From contig OZ242366.1 of assembly GCA_965208945.1 (NCBI GenBank), positions 3,410,001 through 3,474,000 of the forward strand: a stretch of 64,000 nt of DNA. Reading direction: 5' to 3'. Position 1 is the first letter of the stretch. Every line of letters begins with the position of its first letter. The notes under the pieces are model-generated. The model was not told the DNA's origin and ran no database searches. It was given only the letters and a program-made list of their open reading frames with translations. This DNA is from JAPPLB01 sp965208945 (GTDB taxonomy: Bacteria > Acidobacteriota > Terriglobia > Bryobacterales > UBA6623). The position numbers and the translations under genes were made by a program. Below are positions 1-7,437 of the stretch, piece by piece.

Positions 1-102
1 GGTTTGATCACTGAAGTCTTGTCCGGCCTGGAAGAAGGCGACACGCTGATCACCCATCCCGATGACGCCATCGACGACGGCGTCGAGGTCCAACCCCGCT
101 AG
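1..102 (+). CDS. RND efflux periplasmic adaptor (HlyD/MFP family), C-terminal end only
   Basis: An open frame runs in from the left edge and ends at TAG (100-102), giving 33 residues that include VLSGLEEGDTLITHPDDAI and finish DDGVEVQPR. This matches the last beta-strand segment of membrane-fusion adaptors of RND or ABC-type efflux pumps, which bridge the inner-membrane pump and the outer-membrane channel across the periplasm. Only the tail is visible, so substrate and partners cannot be judged. The short spacing to the converging gene on the minus strand (stop at 148) suggests convergent transcription. The family call rests on the GL-x-x-GD...HP-x-D-x-I-x-DG pattern. Confidence 0.72.
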   Translation, partial: GLITEVLSGLEEGDTLITHPDDAIDDGVEVQPR

Positions 103-147
103 CAGACCAGGTTCAAGCAGCAGCTTGATGCGACTGTAGTTTCACCC

Positions 148-1638
148 TCAGGCCTCCACCCAAAACGGGCTTGACCAGGCTTGGTGGCCATTAGCCTGCG
201 TGGCGCGTACGTAGTAGTAGTCAGATCTCCCCGCGCGGCCGTAGTCGGTGTGTCGGAATCGGGCGTTGAAGAGTTCAGGCGTGACAAGCCGGTGAATCAG
301 CACGGACTCGGCCGTGAACGGACCCGTGAACTCGACTTCGCTGTTCTCGGCGAGTTCACCAAGGGTGCGCTGGAACTGAAGCGGCGCAGGCTTGGTGACA
401 GCAAGGCGGATCACGGCGTCACGGCCACCGATGATCTCAAGCAGCACGGATTTGGTTGGCTTCTCTTCGTAAGCCTGCTTGCGTGATGTAAAGAGCCGCA
501 CGCGGCAGGATGACTCCTTGCGTTCCACAATGCGGTCCCGACGGTCTTCATCGAATGGTCCGGACTGAAAACACGGCGTCAAGGATGCGATCTTTCCGTT
601 GCTGACCGTGATCGTCGCGTCCCAATCGGCAATACGAGTCATGTTGAGGTCGCCCCAAGGCCCCCAGCCGAATTCGATCCTCGAGAGAACCCGGCCGGGC
701 CAAGGTCCATCGTCGCGAACGTAGTCTTCAGGGAAGTAGCGGTAGACGACGCGATTGTGCTTGAGAATCTCGATTTTCTCGATTTCGTCTTTTCCTCGGA
801 CAGAGATTTCGAACTCGCGCTCGCGAGTGAAAGGGATCTCCGACCCCATCAGTTGATCGTTGAGCGTGGCGAACAGGAGGATACGGTCGCCGCTGACGGC
901 GATGGTGCGGCGGTTCCAGAGCGCGTCAAGGATTGCTGCGCGCGAAAGCTCCTTGGCCCAGATGCCCGCAAGTCCTTCTCCGTAAGCTCCGGGGTAACCG
1001 AGGTGGTCGTCCGAACTGGCGATGACGCCGGGACGGAATCCTCGCTGCAAAGCAGCGTGCAGCGTGTTGCGGGTCCAGCGTCCGCCCATGCTGTGGCGGA
1101 TGTATCGAAACCCTGCGCGGTCGTGCTCCGACAGCCCGTGTTCGGACATGATCTCCATCACCGGGCTCACCGAGGGTTCCAGATAGTCCCAATTCGCGCC
1201 GCGCCAACCCTGCTTGTACGCCAAGTGATGCGGGACGATCATCGCCCCGGTGCCCTTGACATAGTTCTGCAAGTCACGGACATGGTCGTGATACTTCAAC
1301 GGAGAGTGATCTGCCGGGTAGTAGAGGCAATAATCGCCGAAAAAGCTCGAATGCCATTCATACGCAAGGATCGAGACAAACTTGCCCTTGCGATTCGATT
1401 CGGCAGCGAGCCGCTGTACTTTCGGCCAGTTGTCCTGGAGAACCTTGAAACCGTTGACCCATTTCATGTGCGCGTCATTCGGCATCGTTGGCATGTCATG
1501 CCATTGGGAATGCGGCGTGAAAGCCAGTACGTCCAGATGCTCTTGCGCAATGTCGTATGTCCGCTCAATCGACCCGCGCGCATATCCGACCGCGTTGTGA
1601 TTATGAAGATCGCCCCAGAAGAGTTGGTAGTCGTTCAT
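148..1638 (-). CDS. DUF3604 family protein, PHP-type metallo-hydrolase fold
   Basis: A 496-aa protein. The start at 1638 is chosen because TAGGAG lies just upstream; the frame stays open further but runs into the family A repeat at 1785. The N-terminus has FWGDLHNH (H12, H14), then AFTPH (H43), a PHH motif near residue 150 and SSDDHLGYPG near 245. These are the metal-ligand positions expected of PHP-like amidohydrolase/phosphoesterase folds and are diagnostic of DUF3604. The C-terminal part (about 300-496) is beta-rich and ends in YYYVRATQANG, as in full-length members. There is no signal peptide from this start. The substrate is unknown for the family; a hydrolytic role on phosphate or carbohydrate esters is only inference. 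Confidence 0.85.
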   Translation of the reverse strand: MNDYQLFWGDLHNHNAVGYARGSIERTYDIAQEHLDVLAFTPHSQWHDMPTMPNDAHMKWVNGFKVLQDNWPKVQRLAAESNRKGKFVSILAYEWHSSFFGDYCLYYPADHSPLKYHDHVRDLQNYVKGTGAMIVPHHLAYKQGWRGANWDYLEPSVSPVMEIMSEHGLSEHDRAGFRYIRHSMGGRWTRNTLHAALQRGFRPGVIASSDDHLGYPGAYGEGLAGIWAKELSRAAILDALWNRRTIAVSGDRILLFATLNDQLMGSEIPFTREREFEISVRGKDEIEKIEILKHNRVVYRYFPEDYVRDDGPWPGRVLSRIEFGWGPWGDLNMTRIADWDATITVSNGKIASLTPCFQSGPFDEDRRDRIVERKESSCRVRLFTSRKQAYEEKPTKSVLLEIIGGRDAVIRLAVTKPAPLQFQRTLGELAENSEVEFTGPFTAESVLIHRLVTPELFNARFRHTDYGRAGRSDYYYVRATQANGHQAWSSPFWVEA

Positions 1639-1784
1639 CGCTCCTAGAGTAATGCAACCTTGAGTTGCAGGCCAAGAGTTCGTGATGGCTTGCCGGGCTG
1701 GGTTTATGGTCTCGCGGAGAAGCGAGTCTTTGGTTCCCGATACCACTGTCGGGCAGCCGTCCGCGAGACGAGGCGTCTCAGCTC

Positions 1785-1967
1785 TAGCCTGCATTTCTCA
1801 CCACCCGACGGTCGAAGCACGCGATACGACCGCCATGACTTCGTTGCGCTTGCTTACCGTGCTCAACGTACTGTTCAAGTACGCCTGCGCGCGCCAAGCG
1901 GCTCGCGCCTCGTCCTGACGGCCCTCTCACGCACTTCGCCTCGCCACGTGGTGAGAAATGCAGGCTA
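1785..1967. repeat. Family A fold-back repeat, copy A1 (full length)
   Basis: 183 bp beginning TAGCCTGCATTTCTCACCAC and ending GTGGTGAGAAATGCAGGCTA, so the ends are a perfect 20-bp inverted repeat. Inside these, GACCGCCAGGAC and GTCCTGACGGCC form a second nested inverted repeat, so either strand can fold into a long imperfect hairpin. It lies between the divergent DUF3604 and CocE-type genes. This copy serves as the reference for the family. Confidence 0.95.
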
Positions 1968-2195
1968 GTGGGGCATGGACAACACCGTGAACACGTCCAT
2001 ACGTCGTTCCACCCCTTTCCGTGGCGAGGACCTTGCCTTTGAGAATCACGGGTTGTTGTTGGAACAGCGGGAGTCGAAGGTGAGCTTCGGCTCGTCGGGG
2101 AGTGCGGACACGCCGAGGCCGATCGTGAGGCTTTGCGTTATTCACACCTTTGCGCGAAACTGATGGTGCGCCCGAAACGGCTTTTCTTCTTCACA

Positions 2196-4007
2196 ATGCC
2201 CATGACTTCGACGATTCGGCTTACCCTGTTTCTGCTCACCTTTACGGCAGCGGTGCTTTTCCCCTCCGCGATCGCTGCCGACCGCACGCCTGTCTTCCCG
2301 CCGCGGATGCCGCCCCGCAACGACATCATTGTCGAAAACCGGGTTCCGATCCCGATGCGAGACGGCGTCATTCTCTACGCCGATATCTATCGCCCGGTCG
2401 GCGACGGCAAGCACCCGGTGCTTGTCTCGCGAACTCCCTACAGCACCGAGCGTTTCGCGACGGCCTATGCCGCGGCCGTATTTTTCGCCCGGCGCGGCTA
2501 CGTCTATGTCTTCCAGGATGTCCGAGGCCGTCACGAATCCGAAGGAGTTTGGGACCCCGCCCGCTACGAATTCGAAGACGGCTACGACACCGTCGAATGG
2601 GCCGCGACGCAGCCCTGGTCGAACGGCAAGGTGGGCATGCAGGGCGGGTCCTACCTCGGGTCCGACCAATGGCAGGCCGCCAAACTCCAGCCGCCGCACC
2701 TCACGTCGCTGTTCCCGGATGTCGCCGCCACGAGCTGGTACCACCATGCTTTCACGCTCAATGGCGGCTTCCGGCTCTCACTCGCCTTCGGCTGGGGACC
2801 GGTCCGCCAGGCATCGCACGTCATGCAGAACACCGGGCCTCACACGTTGCAAGGCGGACCCGAAAACATCAGCTACGACAAGGTCATCTGGCATCTGCCG
2901 CTCGTCGACATGCCCCGTCTCGTCGGACGCGACGCCAAATTCTACGAAGACTGGATCGAGCACCCCGACTACGACGACTATTGGAAGGCCGTCAGCGTCG
3001 AGGAGCACTTCGACAAGATGCAAGTGCCCGCCTACAACTTCGGTGGCTGGTTCGACATACTGCTCCAGGGGACGCTCAACGGCTACACCGGCCTTCGTAA
3101 CCACGGTGGAACCGAGGCCGCCCGCCGAGGCGCGCGACTGCAGGTCGGCGCCTGGGGGCATGGCCCTTCCCGCAAGCACGGCGACCTCGACTTCGGACCG
3201 ACCAACTTCGTGGATGAACTCGCCGTCCAGCTTCGCTGGTACGACTACTCGCTGAAGGGCATCGACAATGGCATGGAGTCGGAGCCGCCGGTAGCCCTGT
3301 TTCAAATGGGACGCAACCGCTGGCGCTTTCATGATGACTATCCGCTTCCCGAAACCCGATACCGGGAACTCTATTTTCATAGCGATGGGCAAGCCAACAG
3401 CTACCGCGGAGACGGCTCACTTTCGTGGGACCGACCTGACCAGGAGCCCAGCGATCACTACCGCTACGACCCGAACCATCCCGTCCCGAGTCACGGCGGC
3501 GCCAATTGCTGCGGGACCCCCACGCCGATCGGACCGGTGGACCAACGCCGCGTCGAGCGGCGCAACGATGTCCTCGTTTACAGCAGCGATTTCTTGAAAG
3601 AGGAGCTGGATGTCACCGGACCCGTCAAGGTCGTGCTGTATGCGTCCTCGGATGCCGTCGACACGGACTGGGTGGCGAAACTTGTTGATGTCTATCCCGA
3701 CGGAAAAGCGTACAACATCGCGGAAGGAATCCTGCGAGCGCGTCACCGCGAAGGACAGGACAAGCCGAAGCTGATGGAGCCGGGCACCGTCTATCGTTTC
3801 GAAATCGACTTGCTTGGCGTCAGCAACGCCTTCCTTCCCGGACATCGCATCCGAGTCGACATTACGAGTAGTCACTTCCCGCAGTTCGACCGTCATCCCA
3901 ACACCGGAGAACCGTTTGGGAAGAGCAACAAGGTGAAGGTGGCGCGCCAGAACGTGCATCACAACAGCGCCCAGCCGTCGCACGTCCTGCTGCCGGTCAT
4001 TCCTTAG
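2196..4007 (+). CDS. CocE/NonD family hydrolase (X-Pro dipeptidyl-peptidase-like)
   Basis: About 603 aa with an N-terminal secretion signal (hydrophobic stretch LTLFLLTFTAAVLF, then AIAADR). The alpha/beta hydrolase domain contains RDGVILYADIYRP, DVRGRHESEG and the nucleophile elbow GGSYLG (near residues 150-155, candidate Ser152), which matches the G-x-S-Y-x-G of the S15/CocE family. The C-terminal third (about 385-600) is the beta jelly roll, with ITSSHFPQFDRHPNTG. CocE relatives hydrolyse esters or acyl amides such as cocaine and glutaryl-7-ACA; here the enzyme is exported and its substrate is unknown. The start is uncertain: ATGs at 2163, 2196 and 2202 are all possible and none has a clear ribosome site. 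Confidence 0.88.
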   Translation: MPMTSTIRLTLFLLTFTAAVLFPSAIAADRTPVFPPRMPPRNDIIVENRVPIPMRDGVILYADIYRPVGDGKHPVLVSRTPYSTERFATAYAAAVFFARRGYVYVFQDVRGRHESEGVWDPARYEFEDGYDTVEWAATQPWSNGKVGMQGGSYLGSDQWQAAKLQPPHLTSLFPDVAATSWYHHAFTLNGGFRLSLAFGWGPVRQASHVMQNTGPHTLQGGPENISYDKVIWHLPLVDMPRLVGRDAKFYEDWIEHPDYDDYWKAVSVEEHFDKMQVPAYNFGGWFDILLQGTLNGYTGLRNHGGTEAARRGARLQVGAWGHGPSRKHGDLDFGPTNFVDELAVQLRWYDYSLKGIDNGMESEPPVALFQMGRNRWRFHDDYPLPETRYRELYFHSDGQANSYRGDGSLSWDRPDQEPSDHYRYDPNHPVPSHGGANCCGTPTPIGPVDQRRVERRNDVLVYSSDFLKEELDVTGPVKVVLYASSDAVDTDWVAKLVDVYPDGKAYNIAEGILRARHREGQDKPKLMEPGTVYRFEIDLLGVSNAFLPGHRIRVDITSSHFPQFDRHPNTGEPFGKSNKVKVARQNVHHNSAQPSHVLLPVIP

Positions 4008-4137
4008 CGGCGTGTTGTGAAAGCCATGCTGGCGGCGCTACGAGACCCGGGGCATCCGTGCATTCGAGGAACGCGGCGTCGCGGTGATGCGCGCAGGCGC
4101 CCACAGTTCACCCGTGCGATCCCAGGATGCCGGGCTC

Positions 4138-5151
4138 TTACAGCGCCCAATAATCGTCCGGTTTGTCGAGCTCGACGTATTGGTCCACGTTTTGCGGCGT
4201 GATGAAGTCGAGCTTCATCGGTTGCTCCTTGGGAACCTGTTCACCCCGGAAGATCCTCACCAGCGATTCAACGCATAGCCTGCCGTGCAGCCGGGGCGGA
4301 TGTTGGACCGAAAACTTGCCGATGCCCGCCCTGATGAGTTTCAAGCCGCCGTTGTAGCCGTCGTTCCAGGTCAGGAACGGCTTGCCAGCCCTGATGTCGT
4401 CGTCCTTGATGCCGGCGGCGCGCAGGGCCTGCACCCCACCGACGGCCATCTCGCCGCCGTCGAAGTGGATCCCGTCCAGGTCCGGATTGGCGGTCACGAT
4501 GTTCTCCACCACTCGTTGGCCGCTCGCGCGGGACCAGTCGCCGGCTTGGCGGATCGCCTCGACTTCCGGGTACCGCGCAAGGACCTGGTCATAGCCGGCG
4601 TTTCGTTCCACCGCCGGTCCGGCTCCCGGCAGGCCTTCGACGATGGCGATCTTGCCGCGTCCGCCGATGAACTCGATCAGCTTTTCGAGGGCGGTGGCGG
4701 CCATCCAGGTGTGATCGGTCGAGACGAAGGTCGTGTATTTGTCCGTCGAGACCTTGCGGTCGACAATCACCGTCGGGATGCCGTATCGGGAACATTCCTC
4801 GATGGCCGGATTGCTCACATGGGTGTTCGCCGCGCCGATGATCAGGCCATCGACTCCCTTTGCGAGCAGGTCTTCCAGGTCGGCGACCTGCTTGGCGGGA
4901 GAGTCATTCGCGTCGGTGACGAGCAGGTCGATGTTGTCGTAAGCGGCGACGGTCTCTTCGATGGACTCGCGGAGCGCCGTGCGCCAGGTATTGGTTTCCG
5001 ACGCGTTGCTGAAGCCGATGGTCCAACGTCGGGCGGCGAAACCTTCCGGGCTGCCCGCCTGGCGGCTGCGGCCGGAAGGAGAACAACCGCTGACCAGGAA
5101 CGCGGATGCCATGGATGCAAGAAACGCCCTACGTCCGGAGAGTCGACCCAT
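4138..5151 (-). CDS. Sugar ABC transporter substrate-binding lipoprotein (RbsB/Peripla_BP_4 type)
   Basis: A 337-aa protein. The N-terminus reads MGRLSGRRAFLASMASAFLVSGC: a basic start, a hydrophobic core and a lipobox ending at Cys23, so it should be a lipid-anchored periplasmic receptor. The rest is a periplasmic-binding-protein type I fold: WTIGFSNASETNTW, then LLAKGVDGLIIGAANT, IPTVIVDR, KIAIVEGLPG and FLTWNDGYNGG. This is the layout of ribose/galactose/rhamnose-type receptors. AGGAAA lies before the ATG. It sits 104 bp downstream of an RbsC-type permease in the same orientation and should work with it. The sugar cannot be read from the sequence. Confidence 0.88.
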   Translation of the reverse strand: MGRLSGRRAFLASMASAFLVSGCSPSGRSRQAGSPEGFAARRWTIGFSNASETNTWRTALRESIEETVAAYDNIDLLVTDANDSPAKQVADLEDLLAKGVDGLIIGAANTHVSNPAIEECSRYGIPTVIVDRKVSTDKYTTFVSTDHTWMAATALEKLIEFIGGRGKIAIVEGLPGAGPAVERNAGYDQVLARYPEVEAIRQAGDWSRASGQRVVENIVTANPDLDGIHFDGGEMAVGGVQALRAAGIKDDDIRAGKPFLTWNDGYNGGLKLIRAGIGKFSVQHPPRLHGRLCVESLVRIFRGEQVPKEQPMKLDFITPQNVDQYVELDKPDDYWAL

Positions 5152-5255
5152 TTTTCCTGATCCGCCTTGCTCCTATTGTCGCCATTCACTCGGACGGGTG
5201 TTTTCTCCGTCCCGGAGCCCAGGTCGATGCGCCCCGCCGTGCATGCGACCGGGTT

Positions 5256-6236
5256 CTACGCCTCCTTGTTTTTGTAGAGAGTGATGGCGGCGAGGATGAT
5301 GATGCCTTTGGCGAGACCTTGCATGTACGGGGAAACGTTGAGCAGGTTGAGAACGTTGTTGATCATCGTGATGATCAATGCTCCCAGCAGGCTGCCCCAC
5401 ATCGTCCCCACGCCGCCGAACAGGCTGGTCCCGCCGATGACCACGGCGGCGATCGCATCGAGTTCCAGACCGCGGCCGGCCCAGGGATCGCCTACCGTCA
5501 CGCGGGCGCTGAAGATGATGCCTCCGAGCGCGGACAGGAGGCCGCTGATCGTGTAGGTAATTACCTTGACGCGATCGACCGCGATGCCGGAAAGGCGAGA
5601 GGCTTCTTCGTTGCCGCCGATGGCGTAGACGTGCCGTCCGTAGGGCGTGTAGCGCAGCACGAGTGCTCCCAACAGGAACACGGCGAGCATGATCAAGACC
5701 AACACGGGGACCGGTCCGACAGAACCGGCCCCCAGCCAGGCGTAGACCCCTTGGATGCCGCCAATGGGTTTGCCGCCGGATACGGTGAGTGCGGCGCCGC
5801 CTGCGATCGCCATCATCGCCAGGGTGACCACGAAGGGCGCGGCGCCGCGCCAGATGATCATGAAACCGTTGAACGCGCCGATCGCCGAGCCGAGCGCGAG
5901 CGTCGCCAGGAAGACGATGGGCAGGGGCAAACCCTGTCCGTTGTCGAACAACATGGCGGCGGCCACGCTCGTGAAGCTCAGCACCATGCCCACGGAAAGG
6001 TCGATGCCGGCGGTCAGAATGACGAAGGTCATTCCCACCGTGACCACGCCGAGCATCGCGGTTTGCCGCATCACGTTGGTGACGTTGCGCTGCGTCAGGA
6101 AGGTGGGCGAGAGCAGGCTCCCAACGAGGGCAATCGCCAGGAAGGCGATGATGGCTCCCGCACCGGGGCCGAGACGTTGGAGCACTTCCTTACTCCTCAG
6201 TCGCCAGTTGTTTTTCCTTCGCGAGGTGCGAGGCAT
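5256..6236 (-). CDS. ABC transporter permease, RbsC/BPD_transp_2 family
   Basis: 326 aa from the ATG at 6236. It is strongly hydrophobic with eight or more membrane segments. It contains AGIDLSVGMVLSFTS and GGNEEASRLSGI, followed by VVIGGTSLFGGVGTMWGSLLG; these are characteristic of ribose-type permeases and include the cytoplasmic loop that contacts the ATPase. It should form the inner-membrane channel for the sugar captured by the lipoprotein encoded downstream. The usual RbsA-type double ATPase is not adjacent: upstream are a 270-bp non-coding stretch and a toxin-antitoxin pair on the other strand. The ATPase may be elsewhere or lost. Confidence 0.88.
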   Translation of the reverse strand: MPRTSRRKNNWRLRSKEVLQRLGPGAGAIIAFLAIALVGSLLSPTFLTQRNVTNVMRQTAMLGVVTVGMTFVILTAGIDLSVGMVLSFTSVAAAMLFDNGQGLPLPIVFLATLALGSAIGAFNGFMIIWRGAAPFVVTLAMMAIAGGAALTVSGGKPIGGIQGVYAWLGAGSVGPVPVLVLIMLAVFLLGALVLRYTPYGRHVYAIGGNEEASRLSGIAVDRVKVITYTISGLLSALGGIIFSARVTVGDPWAGRGLELDAIAAVVIGGTSLFGGVGTMWGSLLGALIITMINNVLNLLNVSPYMQGLAKGIIILAAITLYKNKEA

Positions 6237-6474
6237 GCCGGATAAGAACCCGATTATAGAAGGGCATGCGGGATTTTTTCTCCGCCCCGGCCGACTGGGG
6301 AGCCCGTGATCAACACGCTGGTTCATTTCGGCTACTCTTTTTCGAAGAAGTTGCCTTGTTGTGGCCGGTCTGTTCTCTCTTGGGCGTAGGAGAAAGGGCG
6401 GAACTGATTGGGAGGGAAGAAGGCCAAAAGGAGGATCCGGCTGGAAAATGTTTCCCCGGCGGTCATTTGGGGAC

Positions 6475-6503
6475 TTGACTAGTCTGAAGCCAAAGACCAT
6501 ATT
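6475..6503 (+). promoter_or_regulatory. Sigma-70-like promoter of the Phd/PIN operon, predicting a leaderless message
   Basis: TTGACT (6475-6480), a 17-bp spacer, then CATATT (6498-6503). The expected transcription start falls at about 6509-6511, on the ATG at 6510, and no Shine-Dalgarno sequence is present. Confidence 0.6.
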
Positions 6504-6509
6504 GGTTTT

Positions 6510-6791
6510 ATGACTACGGTGTCGATTTCCGAGTTGAAGGCGAATCTCTCGCGTTACGTCCGGGAGGTCCGCCGGGGAGGCGAGGTTCAGGTGCTCGATC
6601 GCGGCGCGCCGGTCGCAAGGCTTGTTCCACCAGCCGCCGAGGACAACCGGGGAGTCCGGGACCGGCTGATCAGACAAGGCCTGCTGAGGCCGGGCAAGGG
6701 CGCCGCCGGCGCTATTCTGAACGAGCCTCTGCTGGAGCTTCCGGTGAGCCTTTCCGATGCGTTGGCCGAGGATCGGGACGACCGGCTGTGA
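6510..6791 (+). CDS. Phd/YefM-family antitoxin (prevent-host-death)
   Basis: A 93-aa protein beginning MTTVSISELKANLSRYVREV and continuing VQVLDRGAPVARLVP. This is the standard N-terminal DNA-binding fold of Phd/YefM antitoxins, about 55 residues. The C-terminal 40 residues (LLRPGKGAAGAIL...) would wrap the toxin. It overlaps the downstream PIN gene by 4 bp (GTGA), so translation is coupled. Known relatives repress their own promoter with the toxin as co-repressor; here the promoter lies immediately upstream. Confidence 0.92.
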   Translation: MTTVSISELKANLSRYVREVRRGGEVQVLDRGAPVARLVPPAAEDNRGVRDRLIRQGLLRPGKGAAGAILNEPLLELPVSLSDALAEDRDDRL

Positions 6792-7210
6792 GGTATTGGG
6801 ACTCTTCTGCGCTGGTTCCTCTGGTCGTTGTCGAACCGGCAAGCAGCTTGGCGCGTGCATGGTTGGCCGATGACGAACGGATCATCACATGGGTGTGGAC
6901 ACGCATCGAGATCGTCAGTACGATTGAACGTCGAACGCGGGAAGGGTCATTGTCGCGCAGGCAGCGCCGCGAAGCGCGTGGGCGTTTCGACGCCTTCGCC
7001 GACAATTGGGACGAGGTGACCGACGTGCTCGCTGTTCGGTCCCGAGCGAGTGCGCTGTTGGCGCGTCATCCCCTGCGCGCCGCCGATGCGGGTCAGCTTG
7101 GCGCGGCGGTGTTGGTGCAGGAGCAATTGGCAGAGCCGCTCACGTTTGTCTGCCTGGACCAGCGGGTATCAGCAGCGGCCGAGCTGGAGGGTCTTCACGT
7201 ACTCCCATAA
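6788..7210 (+). CDS. PIN-domain ribonuclease toxin (VapC-like)
   Basis: 140 aa starting at a GTG that overlaps the antitoxin stop. The acidic residues expected of a PIN nuclease site are present: D5 (YWDSSALV), E41 (WTRIE), D100 (RAADAGQLGAA) and D124 (VCLDQRVSAAAELEG). VapC toxins cleave tRNA or rRNA at single sites with Mg2+. The pairing with a Phd-type antitoxin and the 4-bp overlap give a complete type II module. The C-terminus resembles that of the second PIN protein at 32.9-33.3 kb, so the two are distant paralogues with unlike partners. Confidence 0.92.
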   Translation: MRYWDSSALVPLVVVEPASSLARAWLADDERIITWVWTRIEIVSTIERRTREGSLSRRQRREARGRFDAFADNWDEVTDVLAVRSRASALLARHPLRAADAGQLGAAVLVQEQLAEPLTFVCLDQRVSAAAELEGLHVLP

Positions 7211-7366
7211 GGCCGTTTCCCCTACTCTGATGCTGGCGACCACCTGCCGATCGGCGAATCGCAAGATCTGCTCTTTTTCCTCGTAATCGCCATCAAGGAG
7301 GGGGCCGAGTTCGACAACGTGGCTCCAGGCCCGAACGAGCGGTGAAGGGAACCGTGCGGCATGAAG
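7211..7366. other. Intergenic, nothing recognised
   Basis: Short convergent space between the PIN toxin and the first TonB receptor. On the minus strand a frame reads plausibly (it includes DGDYEEKEQILRFADRQ) but has no start or family match that I recognise, so it is not called. Confidence 0.4.
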
Positions 7367-7397
7367 AAAGGGCCGACCCGTTGAGGGCCGGCCCTTT
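7367..7397. terminator. Hairpin terminator after TonB receptor 1
   Basis: AAAGGGCCGACCC (7367-7379) pairs with GGGCCGGCCCTTT (7385-7397) around a five-base loop. It lies 40 bp past the stop of the minus-strand receptor and has short A/T flanks, so it may act in both directions. A very similar stem follows receptor 2. Confidence 0.75.
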
Positions 7398-7437
7398 GCG
7401 GAGCCGTAAAGGCTCCGGTTGGATGTTGTGATGCGGG

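Noticed and set aside
757..1647. A 296-codon frame on the plus strand across the DUF3604 gene
   Set aside because: Antisense shadow of a protein with clear motifs; no ribosome site or family signature.
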